Assembly (NCBI GenBank): GCA_963930775.1
Contig: OZ005706.1
Span: 5,638,546-5,702,545 of the forward strand
From: Cliona cf. orientalis
Lineage: Eukaryota; Porifera; Demospongiae; Clionaida; Clionaidae
Direction: 5' to 3'
DNA length: 64,000 nucleotides
In this document: positions 23,975-36,000 of the stretch, piece by piece
How positions within the stretch are numbered: the stretch's first letter is position 1
How the letters are laid out: every line of letters begins with the position of its first letter
Made by a program: the position numbers and the translations under genes
The notes under the pieces: generated by a model
What the model was told of the DNA's origin: nothing
The model's database searches: none
What the model saw: the letters and a program-made list of their open reading frames with translations, nothing else

Positions 23975-24985
23975 TAATAGTTATATCACGGGCGCGAGGG
24001 ATGTATGGCATTTATTGCACCGAAGCCCGAGGGCCTTGTGCCCGAGGGTTGAGGGCAATAAATGCCATGCATCCCGAGTGCGCGTGATATAACTATTTTA
24101 TATCCCGTGGGCATAGCTACCATGGATACGCATAGAACACTAGAAAATAAAGAAAAACAGGCTCGTCTCTTACTCGAAACAGACACACAAAGCCGCTCTC
24201 CGAGTGGGGTTCAGCTCGAACGCCAGTCGAACTTCTGATGGTCTCGTGACCGAGGGGTGTGGTCAAATCGACACGACCATCGAAGTGTGACCAAGCATCA
24301 TCGACTTTAGAAGCCAAGAAACAAAGCTCGAGCTGTTACTTATCCTAGAAACAAGTCTACGCATTTCCATGCTATTTAAAGTGGCTATACGCAGTAAGCG
24401 TACCTTTCAATCGATAGACGACTCCTCGAGCTGGACTCCGCCCTTCGCACCAAACCACTCAGTACTTCGATATCCTGCCGCCATATATACGCTCCTTTGA
24501 AACAGTTTACAGAGCACTGAGTCGCTGATCCTGGGACCGTTTTGCCTAGAGTACTTCATATTGCACTGTGGTTGCCTGTAGCTACTCATATTGCACTGTG
24601 GTTGCCCAAAGCTACTCATATTGCACTGTGGTTGCCTGTAGCTATTCTATATGGATTTTAATGCACATAGCAACAATGTAGTAACGGGATATAATTTGTC
24701 ATCCTGTATGCATGTCTTGTCATTCTTAGTCACTTCCCTTTTGTATGCATATTTAAGCTTCATGCATTTCCTGTTCTACACAGTCTACAGTCGAGTCTAG
24801 TCTGTCATCAGATTCCCTGTTTTGTGCTCTCTATCTGTATGTATGTCCTTGTGCATTTTTAAATAAAATATTTACCTACAGTGACAATGCTAGCTAGGAT
24901 AGACTTGCCACTTGCAAGTTAGTCAGTTAGTTAGCTACTTAGCAGTCTCTTCATTAGTGGTGCAATACACCACAACATCTTCTTT
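23975..24985. mobile_element. ~1-kb insertion in the 3' region of unit B with foldback start
   Basis: Compared with copy C (32656-32760), unit B contains about 1 kb of extra sequence. It opens with inverted arms ATAGTTATATCACGGGCGCG (23970) and CGCGTGATATAACTAT (24082-24097) around GGCATTTATTGC/GCAATAAATGCC. GTAACGGGATATAA at ~24680 may mark an outer end. No convincing protein frame is visible. Confidence 0.55.
24552..24648. repeat. Tandem repeat, ~30-bp unit, three copies
   Basis: CATATTGCACTGTGGTTGCC followed by (TGTAGCTACT or CAAAGCTACT) occurs three times in a row inside the unit B insertion. Confidence 0.85.
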
Positions 24986-25449
24986 CACTATTAATTAATT
25001 TTTATATCTGTCTCTATTGTTTTTTGATGATTAATTTTTGAGTCAAAAACGCACAACAGTGCTCATTGCTGATTGGATTGATGTTTGTGGTGGGTGGAGC
25101 CAGAGGTTGTATAATTTAATTAATCAGTTCCTTAAGCATTACATCATCAGACTCCGCCCCCAACACACACCACACACGTCACAAAATTAATTAAACATTT
25201 AGCCTGGCAAACAGTATGCACTAGAATAATATTATTATGACACATTTGTATGAGTTTCATTATTAGTGATTAGTGATTATGAGTCAAGTACCAGACTAGA
25301 CCAAACAATAATTATTACAGCATCACCAAAAATAATTATCAGTGAAACAAAAGAAAATTACCTCAGTAGTAACATTAAGTTTTATGATATAATTATGATG
25401 ATTGAGAAAATTCAACAATTATTGTATGTGGACAATAACTGCTGCATTA

Positions 25450-26990
25450 ATAAACTGAGTATGGACATACATGGCACAGAACTACGCAGAGTCTAACATC
25501 AACAATCACTGCAGGCATCTCCAATCAAATCGGATGTTTGCTGCGTGAGTGAGAGGTGGGATGTTCTTTCCAAACTCGCTCTAGACCTCCTGACACACAC
25601 AATGAGTAGGGGATCTTCTGGACAATCTTGGTCAGCTCCTGGGCAGTGCGGGGCTGAGCTCCAAATAGCTGCCTGGTACAAGCCTCCAGCGTAGCAGCGT
25701 GACCGACAAACATCACATTGCCAGAAGCTGGCCCAATCGTCTTCAGAATCAGCCGGGTAATGTTAACATTCTCTTGTAGAATTCCAAGTGCGTCTCGTTT
25801 GGTTTGAGGTCTTGAAGAGCGACCTGTGGCACATAACTGGTGTCCACGATTAGGTCACATTTGCTGAGCTCAGCAGGTGTCATGAATGTGGGGAAACTCC
25901 CTCGGCACCACGCTAGCCACTCAAAGAGCCCGTTCTCGATCCTCAGCTTGATGCTCAGGTCATGGGGACCTTGGATGATGGCGTTTGCTGTCTGGACACA
26001 GCGCAGTGCGGGAGAGCAGTAGATGTATTGGATCTGTATTCCTTGCTCTCTTATGCCTTCGCCCGTCAGTTGAGACTGGAAAAAACCAGTTTCTGTGATC
26101 GGAGAGTCCTTCATGAAGTCGCTTGGTCCTCCTTTGCGTTTTGGTATCTCCTTTGGCATGTTCAGATTTCTCCGGTGATAGCAGCCGTTTGTGTCAAATG
26201 AGAGCTGGATCCACTGCTTACCAAAAGTCATGTCGACTCTCTCTGCGTGTCTGAAGATAAAAAGCCGTCGTGGTCCGAAATCTTGAGGTGGGATGGGCGG
26301 AGCATTCTCCTCAATCGGGCTACCTCCGTCTGCGATGTAATTGGTCACATCATGATCATTTTTCTTGATTCGTGGTTTTTGCACTTTTGCGTAGAGTTCT
26401 TCGACATTTCCTTGATCGGGGAGCAGTCCAGCTGCATCGTCATAGCACTGTTCGTCTTCGGTCCTTCGTAGGGAGTCTTTTTGAGAGAGGGACGGGGGGC
26501 AGACGGATTTTGAAGGGAAGGGGAGAGAGTCACTCCCGGAGATTACCCATGACCTGTAGGGAGAGAATTTGGATAGCTGAGCACATTAGTATATTCAATG
26601 TCTGACGGTAGCAAATAATCAAAGGGGGTTACAAGTGTTGATGCCCCCTTTAATTTCTGACATAATTTTACATTAGATATCCCCCTATTCCATCTTCCCA
26701 TATTCGTACATTATACTATTCGGCCTTCAATGTACAATTTTGCAACTACACCACATATAATATGGGTGTGCGATTCATAGTATAAGCTATCCTCAGTTAC
26801 TATCGATTCAGAATCTATCATCATACTTAAATAGCCTATTGACTCTATTATTAATGTTAACCACATTGTAGCTACGTCTACCTGTGTAGAGTCTAGCAGT
26901 CTGAGTCTTTTGTCTTCTCGACGTAGTTGCCGGGATAGAGGCTGGACATGCCTGAGTTCTGAGAGGTACCAAAGAACCAACCTTCACTGT
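25450..26990 (-). pseudogene. UBASH3/STS-like phosphatase (SH3 and histidine-phosphatase exons), broken
   Basis: Exon 26990-26882 encodes the C-terminal half of an SH3 domain (SEGWFFGTSQNSGMSSLYPG). Exon 26553 to about 25450 encodes the phosphatase domain, starting with linker ELYAKVQKPRIKKNDHD and then LFIFRHAERVDMTFGKQW with the RH(G/A)E-type catalytic His. UBASH3 proteins dephosphorylate tyrosine-phosphorylated regulators of antigen-receptor and kinase signalling. Three faults are visible: TAG soon after the SH3 half (after DSDC); a 1-base deletion at ~25791 relative to fragment D, ending the frame at MLTLPG before the second catalytic His block (VGHAATLEACTRQL, out of frame); and a ~27-base deletion near 25555. 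No UBA or 2H exons were found upstream. It may be a pseudogene or contain assembly errors. Confidence 0.72.
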
Positions 26991-27644
26991 CTGTGAGTGT
27001 GTGAGTGTATGTGCACATGTGCATATGTGCATACAGTATTAATGGATGTTTGGTATGGTAAGGGTCAACAATAATGCATGTATACATGTAAGGGTCAACA
27101 GTTTCAGATACTAGCTAGCTATGACAATGCTTGCCTACTTGCTTGGACAATGACACATAATTGGCATACAAATGTTCCATATTATACCATATACATGTAC
27201 ATGTACATGTATATATGCATGTGATAGACGTGTAATCTAATTAGAGGTGGCACAGTTTGGCATTTACATCTTTCCTCAGATTGCTGGTGAGAGGCAGAGA
27301 GAGGTGATGGGGTGACCAGACCCAACACAAGATGGCGGGGTCACCTCTGCGGCCAATCAGACAGCCAGCCAAGCAGAACATCTACATCTACATGCCTGCC
27401 AACTGCAGACCAATGCCGACCACTGCAGCTTATAGTAGCTGCTATGTCTGTACGTGTAATACTGGCAATATAACTAGCAGAAGTATTTGGCTGATATAAT
27501 TATAGTTCCTCTCGCAGATTTATACCGGAAGATAAGCTTTTATTATTATAATATATTATGTATACGCACTTTGAACCCACATAATAAACTATCAGGTGCT
27601 GGTATCAATTGTGCAGAGTGTGCATATTAGCTAATCTAACCCAC

Positions 27645-28263
27645 CTCATTTTTTCCGACTACTTTAGAGCCGACGTAAGTTGCTCCAAACTGCCACTGAG
27701 ATGGCTGGACATCAGAGCCAAGTGTGATGGTGTGGGTGGTCTGGAAATATCTACTCAATCCTTTCTGGATGATGATCTTGGCTCCATCAAATACCTGCGG
27801 ATACAATTGCTCTGCAAGGGGGAGGAGGGGGGCTAGAGAGAAAGAAATCATTAGGACTCCACTGGATACATTGCATCTAAAATTTCATAATATAATTTAA
27901 AGCTTGATGCGCTCCATGAACTTATCACTGTCACTGTCTTTATTATCGTCACTGTCGTTATAATTCCTACCTTTTAATTTTCTTCCAATTTCTTCGTAGC
28001 TTCCTGGGTTTGATAGCACATTCTCTGCTGTGACCTCTACTGTCGCTTTGCTAGACGTGATATATACCCATAGCTCAGAAACAACCACGTGTAAATATTT
28101 GCTGAGTCAGCATCTTACACATGTGACTTACGAACCCCGCCCACTGCAGATGGGGATCCCCCCCTCCCCTTGCAGTGCCAGCAAAGCAGTTTTTACCGTT
28201 GTCCTCTGCAAGCTTGGAAACCTCCGTCTCGGTGAACAAATTTGTGATCGATCTACCAATCAT
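27645..28263 (-). pseudogene. TOMM40-like 5' gene fragment (three exons)
   Basis: Minus-strand exons 28263-28197 (MIGRSITNLFTETEVSKLAE), 28036-27971 (LSNPGSYEEIGRKLK) and 27811-27645 (QLYPQVFDGAKIIIQKGLSR, later WQFGATYVGSKV) join in phase. They align with the start of the Tom40 beta-barrel: NPG(T/S)(F/Y)EE, KGLS.HFQ..HT and FG.TYVG. Tom40 is the outer-membrane protein import channel of mitochondria. No further Tom40 exon is visible before the UBASH3-like SH3 exon at 26990, so only about 100 of ~350 residues are present. The exon 1 to exon 2 join is my inference. It is divergent to array gene C. Confidence 0.6.
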
Positions 28264-28404
28264 CTTTTAATATTCCTTCATTATTTTGTGGAACTGACAG
28301 CAAGAAAAGTCTCCCCGTAGCTACTCTGACGTGTATCGATAAACATCCATCCGCCATTTTGTTGCTTGTTGTACACCAGTCAACCTCCCATCACCAGTGC
28401 TCCG
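28264..28404. promoter_or_regulatory. Short bidirectional intergenic region between TOMM40-like fragment and array gene C
   Basis: Only ~140 bases separate the divergent start codons at 28263 (minus) and 28405 (plus). The region contains AAACATCCATCCGCCATTTT (28342), the same CCGCCATTTTGTT core found upstream of copies D and E. A shared promoter is likely but not shown. Confidence 0.45.
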
Positions 28405-31400
28405 ATGATGGATGGAGTTGATCTCGACGTTTCCCAGGCCTGTGTCGATCTTCTCCCTGAGAAGTATGATCGTCGCCGGATCAGCGGGGTCCTTGCAATT
28501 AGGAGGTTGTCCAGCCGTCACTACAAGAGGCAGATGAGCGAGGGGGACGTGTGTAGTGTATGGGTGCTACTGCTCCTTCTCGTCTGCTCCCTGCATCACG
28601 TGACTCACTCCAAGCAATGGCGGTCATTCAAGAGACGCCATTGGCTCCTTGTCTTCTTTGTCTCTTTGCCGCTGGGTTTTAGTTGGAAGATTGTAAAGAA
28701 ACTGTTGGCTGTGGTTTGTAAGATCGTGTTCGAACTGTTGGCTGTAGTTTGGAAGATTGTAAAGAAATTGTTCAAACTGTTGGCTGCAGTGTGTGGTACA
28801 TTGGCTATCGGCTGCAAATTTTATTATCTTCTGTGGCTGTTTCTCAAATGGTATTTCCTAACGGCAGAACTCTGTAAACAGTTAGACTACAATGCCACTG
28901 ATATCGGACAGAGCAGTGATGTGGTGGGGTTAAAGGTCACCAAGGAGCCAGTTAGCCACGTTTCTTATGAGGTATTCATGTACTCTGACGTGGGGTGGGT
29001 GTGGTCTGGGTCAATCCAGCTTCGAGCAGCTCAGCTGGTCATACGTCAACAACTCATCTTGTCTGGAGATGTGGAACTCAACCCTGGACCTCTCGACCAA
29101 GGTATTCCAATCCTGTCCTTATAAGTTTTGCATAGATATGGTAGCGATTCTCAGTGCTTAACAAAATATTATTCTCTCTTTATTTAGATCAAAAGATTGA
29201 AGAAGTTCTTATGACCGTTGACAATAAAACTTTTGGTATGATTTCAATATTTGCCATCTGCAGCTGCCACGACTATGCGACTCATTTTATACCACTGCAG
29301 AAATAGAGGACTGGAATGTTGTGGTGATAGAGTGCAAGTCACTGGCTGCAAAGTGGAAAGAGTTGAGCATCTCCCTCGGCCTGTCATATGATGTGATCGA
29401 CAACATCAAGGGGTCTGGTGACAACTACCACTGTTGGAGTGAAGCCCTCAATCACTGGATCAAACAAAACTACGACACAGACACGTTTGGTAGACCTTCA
29501 TGGAGAAGTCTTCTCAAAGCTGTGGCAGAAATTGACAAGCTTTTATTTAAAAGAATGGCTGAAAAGCACTCTCAGTCTGGTATGTGTATGTGCAAAGTTG
29601 TAGTGCTTATCATAATATTCTATAATATTTGTAGCTTCCAGTAACGAACCAAAAGAAAGTAATAATTCTCAGGAAGAAGATGTTGCACACATACAAGGTA
29701 CTACATTGACCTTCTATAGTTGATTACAGGACTCATCAGTGTTCACATTAATTATTGTTTTTTCTGATAGACAAACCTGCTTCTCCCAGGACCAGTACAC
29801 CAGCTGCTGTGGTTGCTAGGCCTCGTTTCACCTTCCACTGCTTGAATTTGAAGGATATGAGTGATGAAAGAAAACAAGAACTGCACCAAAAGCTTTATGC
29901 CGAATCAGAAGATATGATATACAAATTCCAGGAACTATTTACGTCGACAACAGACTCTTTAGTGAGGAGAAACATTTCAGCAAAAACACTGGCTCGTCAT
30001 TTAGAGTGCTTGGGACATTTGAAGCCAACCTTTGATGATTCCAGGGAACCTGTTTTTAGACATCAATTGCCAGAACTAAGAAAATCTGAGTCTGTTGACG
30101 ACGCCATGTCAGTGGTCAATAAGTACTGTTCATTCTTTAATTATCGGATGGTGGAATTGATCATACAGAAGCTAGGAACTGAGCAAGACAAAGAGAAGTT
30201 AGCCAGGTACAAGGAGGATTTTACTAAGTACGGTGAGAGACATGTGTTTGAGTGTCCATCGGAAGTTGGTGAATTTTATGAAGAAGGACAAGCGAATATG
30301 TTTGTGATACTGGATGATTCATTTGACAAGTGCAATGGGAACCACTTGTCAGCGTTTGTTAGCAACTTGCAGAAAATTTTGAACATCTCCGATATATCGC
30401 TACGACTATGTCGCATTGGACCTGGAAGCCTGAAGCTCATATTTCAACTCTCTCTCATTGTCCAGCAAACCATCTTTCCCCTCTCCAGTGACCAGGAGGC
30501 TGAGTTAGTCTGCCTTGGTGTTATACAGCTCTCCTGTGGGGACTACCAGTTCACAGTAGACGATATGATGGTAGGTGTCATATTTGTGTTATTTTTCCTG
30601 TACCATGTGTGGGGAGTAGGTAAAGGTTTTCAGCTTGCTAGATTACCGTATAGCCAGAAAATATGGCGGTTTGCCGGTCTATATTACAACCACCAAATTA
30701 AAGTCTGCCAAAATTTCCTACTCGCATGTATACATATGGTGATCCCGTACCGAAATGCCAAATTTAAATCCGCTAATATTAAATTTTTGCAATAGCGATT
30801 TTGGACTCAAACGCCAATTTGAAATTTAATTCCCGCCAATATTTCCAGCTATACGGTACTTTACAGCAGCAAAGACTTAGCTACATACATGTACATGTAT
30901 GTCTCATGCTCAAACTTACGCCATAAAAATGCTATGTTCCTATAATATTGCTACATATATACCTTCAATTTTGTTGCAGGAAGTGGTACTAGAGGAGCCA
31001 GCTACTGATGGAGACTCAGACCACACTGATAGTGGAGGGAGTGTGGTGGACAGCATGGAGGCCTGTGAGTGATAACACTTTACTTCTTGTATAGCACTGC
31101 ATGACTCTCCTTGTAATCCGCAACCCCTGCCCCCCCTCCCCCCCTCTGTCTATGCCTCTCCTCTATGTTGAAACAAGCGACATCTATGTTACAACTAGTA
31201 TAGGTAGTTAAGAGAATTTATAAAGAAAGTTAGTGACATCCCATTGAGTGATGATTAGATAATTACTCCCAAAAGAGATTTAGTTTTTGAGAGTCTTCTC
31301 AAATTGCATGTCATGAAGTCTTGAATATCGAATATTGAATATCTATGACTCACTCATGTATGCACACTACAGGCATTCTGTGTACATTTCTTCCACGTAA

Positions 31401-32656
31401 CTACTTCATTTTCTCCTGTAGGTGATGCTGAGTCAGCAGTAGCTGTCCAGAATGCTAGGTATAGACTGGCTGTGGGCAAACCTGGGGATACGGCCTCCAT
31501 CAGTGCTGACTCAGCACTAGGGAGGAGCAGTGTTATCACTGGCACTACAGCCGGAGTGACACAGTTCAGTGAGGTGAGTCAGATTTCTGACTACTACTGG
31601 TCTGGGCTGTTCTAATTCCCCATATTCCATTCCCAGGATCTGGTGGACAGAGAATTAGGTGATCTTGGAATGGGAATGGGACATGGTGTAGCTGGTGCAT
31701 CAATTGAAAATGAATTATTTCAAGCATCAGGCAGGGGAGACTTGAAGAAAGTAAAAGAACTCATTGAGGAGAAGCAATTTGATCCACTTCAGAAAGAAGG
31801 CATGTTTGGAGCAAACGTTCTTCACTACTCAGCTCATTTTGGACAGCTTGGAGTGCTGAGATATTTCATCGAAGAGAGGGGATGTAGTCCAGCAAGTCAA
31901 GACAATCGAGCATTGACACCTCTTCATTATGCAGCAGGTGGTAAACATCTTGATATAGTGCGCTATCTGGTTGCCGAGCAACAGATGGATCCACTGTGTT
32001 GTGATGACAATGGCGATACTCCACTACATCTAGCTTCTCAGGCTGGGGACATTAATGTCGTGAGATATCTAGTGAATGAACTAAGCAAGTTTCTACCACT
32101 CAACGACATTGTCACTAGTAGAGGTATTCAAGGAGCAGCTCCTATCCACCACGCAGCGGCATTTGGACAATTACAAATAGTGAGATTCTTCACCATTGAA
32201 CTAAAGTGTGACCCTGCTATTGCTCGACCTGTCGTGTACCAAGGTAGGACTACTGGAGTTGGAGGTAGAATTGCCCTTCATGATGCTGCCCAACGAGGAC
32301 ATCTGCACATCATCAAATACTTAGTAGAACAGTGTAACTGTAATCCATCGCACATTGACAGTGAGAGAGTAACACCACTGCACCTCGCAACTCAAGATGG
32401 TCATCTTGAGGTAGTGCAATACCTCACCCTGGAGCAGCACTGTGACCCACTGTGTACTAAGAAGAATAACGACACTCCTCTTCATCATGCTGCCTTATAT
32501 GGCCACCTTCAACTTGTTAGATTCTTCGTTGAAGTGCTCCACTGTCCTCCTGACGTTAGAGGATGGCGCAACATGACACCACTGGAACAAGCACGTAGCC
32601 GAGGTCACCGCCATGTTGTACAATATTTAGAGTCCATTTATCCTAAACTTCAGTAA
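28405..32656 (+). CDS. Array gene C: leader-2A-death domain-middle domain-ankyrin protein (intact)
   Basis: Exons 28405-29101, 29188-29235, 29301-29579, 29635-29697, 29771-30570, 30980-31064, 31422-31573 and 31637-32656 join in phase without a stop. The leader (228 residues to NPG) has hydrophobic segments (VWVLLLLLVCSLHH) and amphipathic KIVKKLLAVV-type repeats, then LILSGDVELNPGP at the end of exon 1. Downstream of the 2A proline are 819 residues: an acidic linker, a death domain (EDWNVVVIECKSLAAKW ... SWRSLLKAV), a ~200-residue middle domain (KYCSFFNYRMVELI; QLSCGDYQF), a Ser/Thr/Gly linker and nine ankyrin repeats. Translation should release a membrane-associated leader and a soluble death-domain/ankyrin adaptor. 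A role in immunity or cell death is inferred from the domains. A MITE lies in the 30571-30979 intron. The ATG at 28405/28408 was chosen because the open frame upstream of it has no ATG. Confidence 0.85.
29068..29091 (+). other. 2A-like ribosome-skipping motif (gene C)
   Basis: Encodes DVELNPGP, matching the D(V/I)ExNPG|P consensus at which ribosomes fail to form the Gly-Pro bond. It is preceded by QQLILSG. The last Pro would start the downstream product. Confidence 0.88.
30643..30860. mobile_element. MITE, TACCGTATAGCC family, copy 3
   Basis: TACCGTATAGCCAGAAAATA (30643) and its inverted end CCAGCTATACGGTA (30845-30858), flanked by TA, in the intron between the middle domain and linker exons of gene C. 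Noncoding. Confidence 0.8.
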
Positions 32657-32864
32657 ATTTTATTATTTTATTTTATGTTCATCACTGCGTATAAATCTTT
32701 TTTCGCTATTAATTAATTTTTATGTCTGTGTCTATTGTTTTTTGATGATTAATTTTTGAGACTAAAACCACAAGCCAATAGTGCTCATTGCTGATTGGAT
32801 TGATGTTTGTGGTGGGTGGAGCCAGAAGGTTGTATAATTTAATTAATCAGTTCCTTAAGCATTA

Positions 32865-33048
32865 TGTATTGCGCGGTCTTCAGTACCGTTGACTATGATG
32901 CTAATAGATTAGCTCTCAACACACACTTCTTTAGCTACATAAGTTTCTGATGCTCCCCAGCACATGGCATGACATCATACATATTGCATCATACACATTA
33001 CATAAGTACACTCCATATATGGAGGTGCACAAATCACATAATACTACA
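32865..33048 (-). repeat. 3' LTR of the Ty3/gypsy element
   Basis: 184 bp with TG..CA ends in either orientation; identical to 37032-37215 by eye. It abuts the polypurine tract at 33049-33059. Confidence 0.92.
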
Positions 33049-33090
33049 TCTCCCCTTCTGGGAAATCAAAGAGTTCAAAACTGTTCACAG

Positions 33091-36000
33091 TTATGACCAC
33101 TTTGGGTCAAAGCGCTCTAGCGGGCGCGACACTCGACTACTTCGACGTACTGGTGGATTTTCACTATTTTGGTCTGATTCTGTTTCGTTTGTTTCCAGTT
33201 CCCCATCGCCTGGATCTTCTGGGACTCGTATGAGGTTTCTCCTGTTCCGGCGCAATGTACCTCCAGGAGTAGAAACATTATAAGAGCGTGGTGCTACTTC
33301 CTCTTCTACCACCGCTTCTGTTTCACGGTCAGGCATCCATACTAGATCTCCAGGAATCAACGGGGTTAGGTCTCGGACTCCGTGGTGTCTGTCGAAGTGT
33401 TTCTTTTGATCGTCTTTGAGTTGTTTTTCTCTCGCTTTTAGAGCTACCATATCTGGGACTTGTGGGGTCCGCTGTTCTCGAGTGATAGGAACGACTGTTC
33501 GTACTCTTCGGTTCATGAGTAGTTCCGATGGACTATATCCATTCTGTAAGGGAGTTGATCGATATGAGAGAAGTGCAAGATATGGATCTTTCTCTTTCTT
33601 CAGCAGGTTTTTCACTGTACCTACTGCACGCTCAGCTTCACCATTCCCTTGTGGATGGTAAGGGCTGCTGGTTACATGTTTAAAGTTGTACTCCATTGCA
33701 AACTGAGCGTATGATTCTGCACTGAATTGTGGACCATTATCTGATATCACCAACTCCGGGATTCCGTGTCTCGCGAAAGTGCTCTTCGTGTGTCTGATAA
33801 CTTCATCAGCTGACGTTCCCTTTAGTAGTGCTATTTCGATGTATCGTGAAAAATAGTCGACAATGAGGAGGTAGTTTTGGTGTTTCCACTCGAACAAATC
33901 GGTGGCAACCTTTTGCCAAGGCAACTCAGGAAAGGAGGATGTGATCAAAGGTTGTGCTCTCTGTTTTTGAGCTTTGGAACATTCAGGACAATTCTTAACA
34001 AGTTCATCCAGTTGTCGAGACAATCCTGGCCACCATATAGACTGCCGGGCTCGCTCACGGCACTTTGTGATTCCCTGGTGACCTGTGTGTACTTTGTCCA
34101 GCATGCTCAATTGCATTGATGCTGGAATGATGATTCTGCTCCCTCGTAGGAGTAGACCATTTGCTATCGATATCTCTGCTGATACAGAGTAGTAAGGTTG
34201 TACGGCTCCTGCTACTTCTTGTTTTGCGGGCCATCCTTCTCGACAATAACGCTTAATTTGGTTACACACTACATCTTCCTCCTGCTGTCGTTTGATTTCT
34301 TCCAACTGTTCATCAGTAGCAGGTAGTCCCTGGATCATGGTGTTTATGAAAATATTGGCTTCCTGGTGGAGGATGTGATCTACACCAGTTGGAGTATTGG
34401 TTGGGGCTCTCGAAAGCATGTCTGCTATGACCAATTCCTTTCCCGGAATATGTGAGATTGTAAATTGGTAACGTAACATGCGTAAGCGAAATCGCTGAAC
34501 TCGAAGTGGAAGCTCTTCAAGACTTTTTGAGCTAAATAACGGAACTAGTGGTTTGTGGTCTGTTTGGATGTGAAATACAAGACCGATCAAGTAATCAGAG
34601 AAACGTTCACATGCCCAGGTAAGCGCTAAGGCTTCCTTTTCAATTTGGGCGTACCTCTGCTCCGTGGGGGTCATTGATCGTGAAATATAGGCAACAGGCT
34701 TCATCTGGCCCTCAGGCTGCCTCTGAAGTAAGACTGCTCCGAGTCCAAATGAGGAAGCGTCGGCAGATACGACTGTGTCGAGCTGGGGATCAAACAAAGC
34801 GAGAATTGGACTCGTAGACAGCATTTGCTTGACCTGATTGAAAGCTCTTTGTTGTGGCTCAGCCCACACCCACTGGTTACCCTTCACGAGCAGGTCTCGT
34901 ATCGGTTTCGTGACGTCGGCAAGGTTCGGAGCAAATTTGCTCATCTGGTTTACGGTTCCGAGAAATCGGCGTACCTCTCCAACGTTGCTGGGAATTGGCA
35001 TGTTTCTGATCGCATTCACTTTCTCGGGGTCTGGTCGTACTCCAGACTCATCAATCACTTGGCCTAGGAATGAGACTGTGTTTTGGGAGAATTTACATTT
35101 CTCCTTGTTGAGCGTCAAGCCTTCTTGCTGAAGTCGGCAAAGTACTCGGTAAAGGCGATTGTCGTGCTCTTTGGGAGTCTTACCATGCACTAGCACGTCA
35201 TCGATCATGCAGACTACTCCCTCGATGTCACCCAGAAGCTCAGACATGCGGCGTTGGAAATGCTCGGGTGCGGAGGTTATGCCAAAGGGCAACCTATGAA
35301 AACAAAATCTTCCAAATGGTGTGATGAAAGTTGTAAGCGGGATTGACTCGGGGGATAGGGGTATTTGCCAAAACCCTGAATTGGCATCTAATTTAGAAAA
35401 TATTTTAGCACCAGCCAGCTGGGCAAGGATTTGATCTACAACCGGTAAGGGGTATCTCTCCCTACAAACACTGTCATTTAAACGAGTAAGATCGACACAG
35501 ATGCGTACCTTTCCATTGCCTTTCGGCACGACCACCATTCCTGCGCACCAATCAGTCGGTTGGTTGACTTTGGAAATAACTCTGAGCTTCTCCATACGCT
35601 CCAGCTCCGCCTTAACGGATTTCATTAGTGGAATCGGGACGCGTCGTGAGGTCGAGAGGGCATACGGTTTTGCTCCTTCCATTAGCTTGATGGTGTATTT
35701 GCCTTGCAGCTGTCCAAGGCCCGTGAAGAGATTCGGAAATTGTTGAATTGGGTTTAGTTGCTTTGCTTGTACTCCTCGAACTCGTTGTACTAGACCCAGT
35801 GCTTCTATGGCGGGTCGTCCAAGGAGGGGTTTATGTAGCTTTGCTGCCACATAGATATCCTGTTTGCTCTGTTGGCTGTCTCTGCTAAGTATGGCAGAAA
35901 ATAGACCTTTTACCGGCAGGACTGCGTTACTTGGTCCTCTCAAGGTCTGTTTGACTGGTGAGAGTGGAGGACTACCTATCTTCTTGTACACAGGCTCCGG

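Noticed and set aside
25840-26605. Plus-strand frames of 60-79 codons
   Set aside because: They are antisense to the UBASH3-like phosphatase exon, which has clear homology on the minus strand.
27645-27811. Exon first considered as the UBASH3 2H-phosphoesterase domain
   Set aside because: It lacks the HxT/S motifs of 2H domains and aligns better, with the exon before it, to the start of Tom40.
28366-28404. Upstream extension of array gene C
   Set aside because: The open frame continues upstream but contains no ATG before 28405.
28605-28817. Minus-strand frame opposite the gene C leader
   Set aside because: An antisense shadow of the repeated KIVKKL-type leader segment, with no support of its own.
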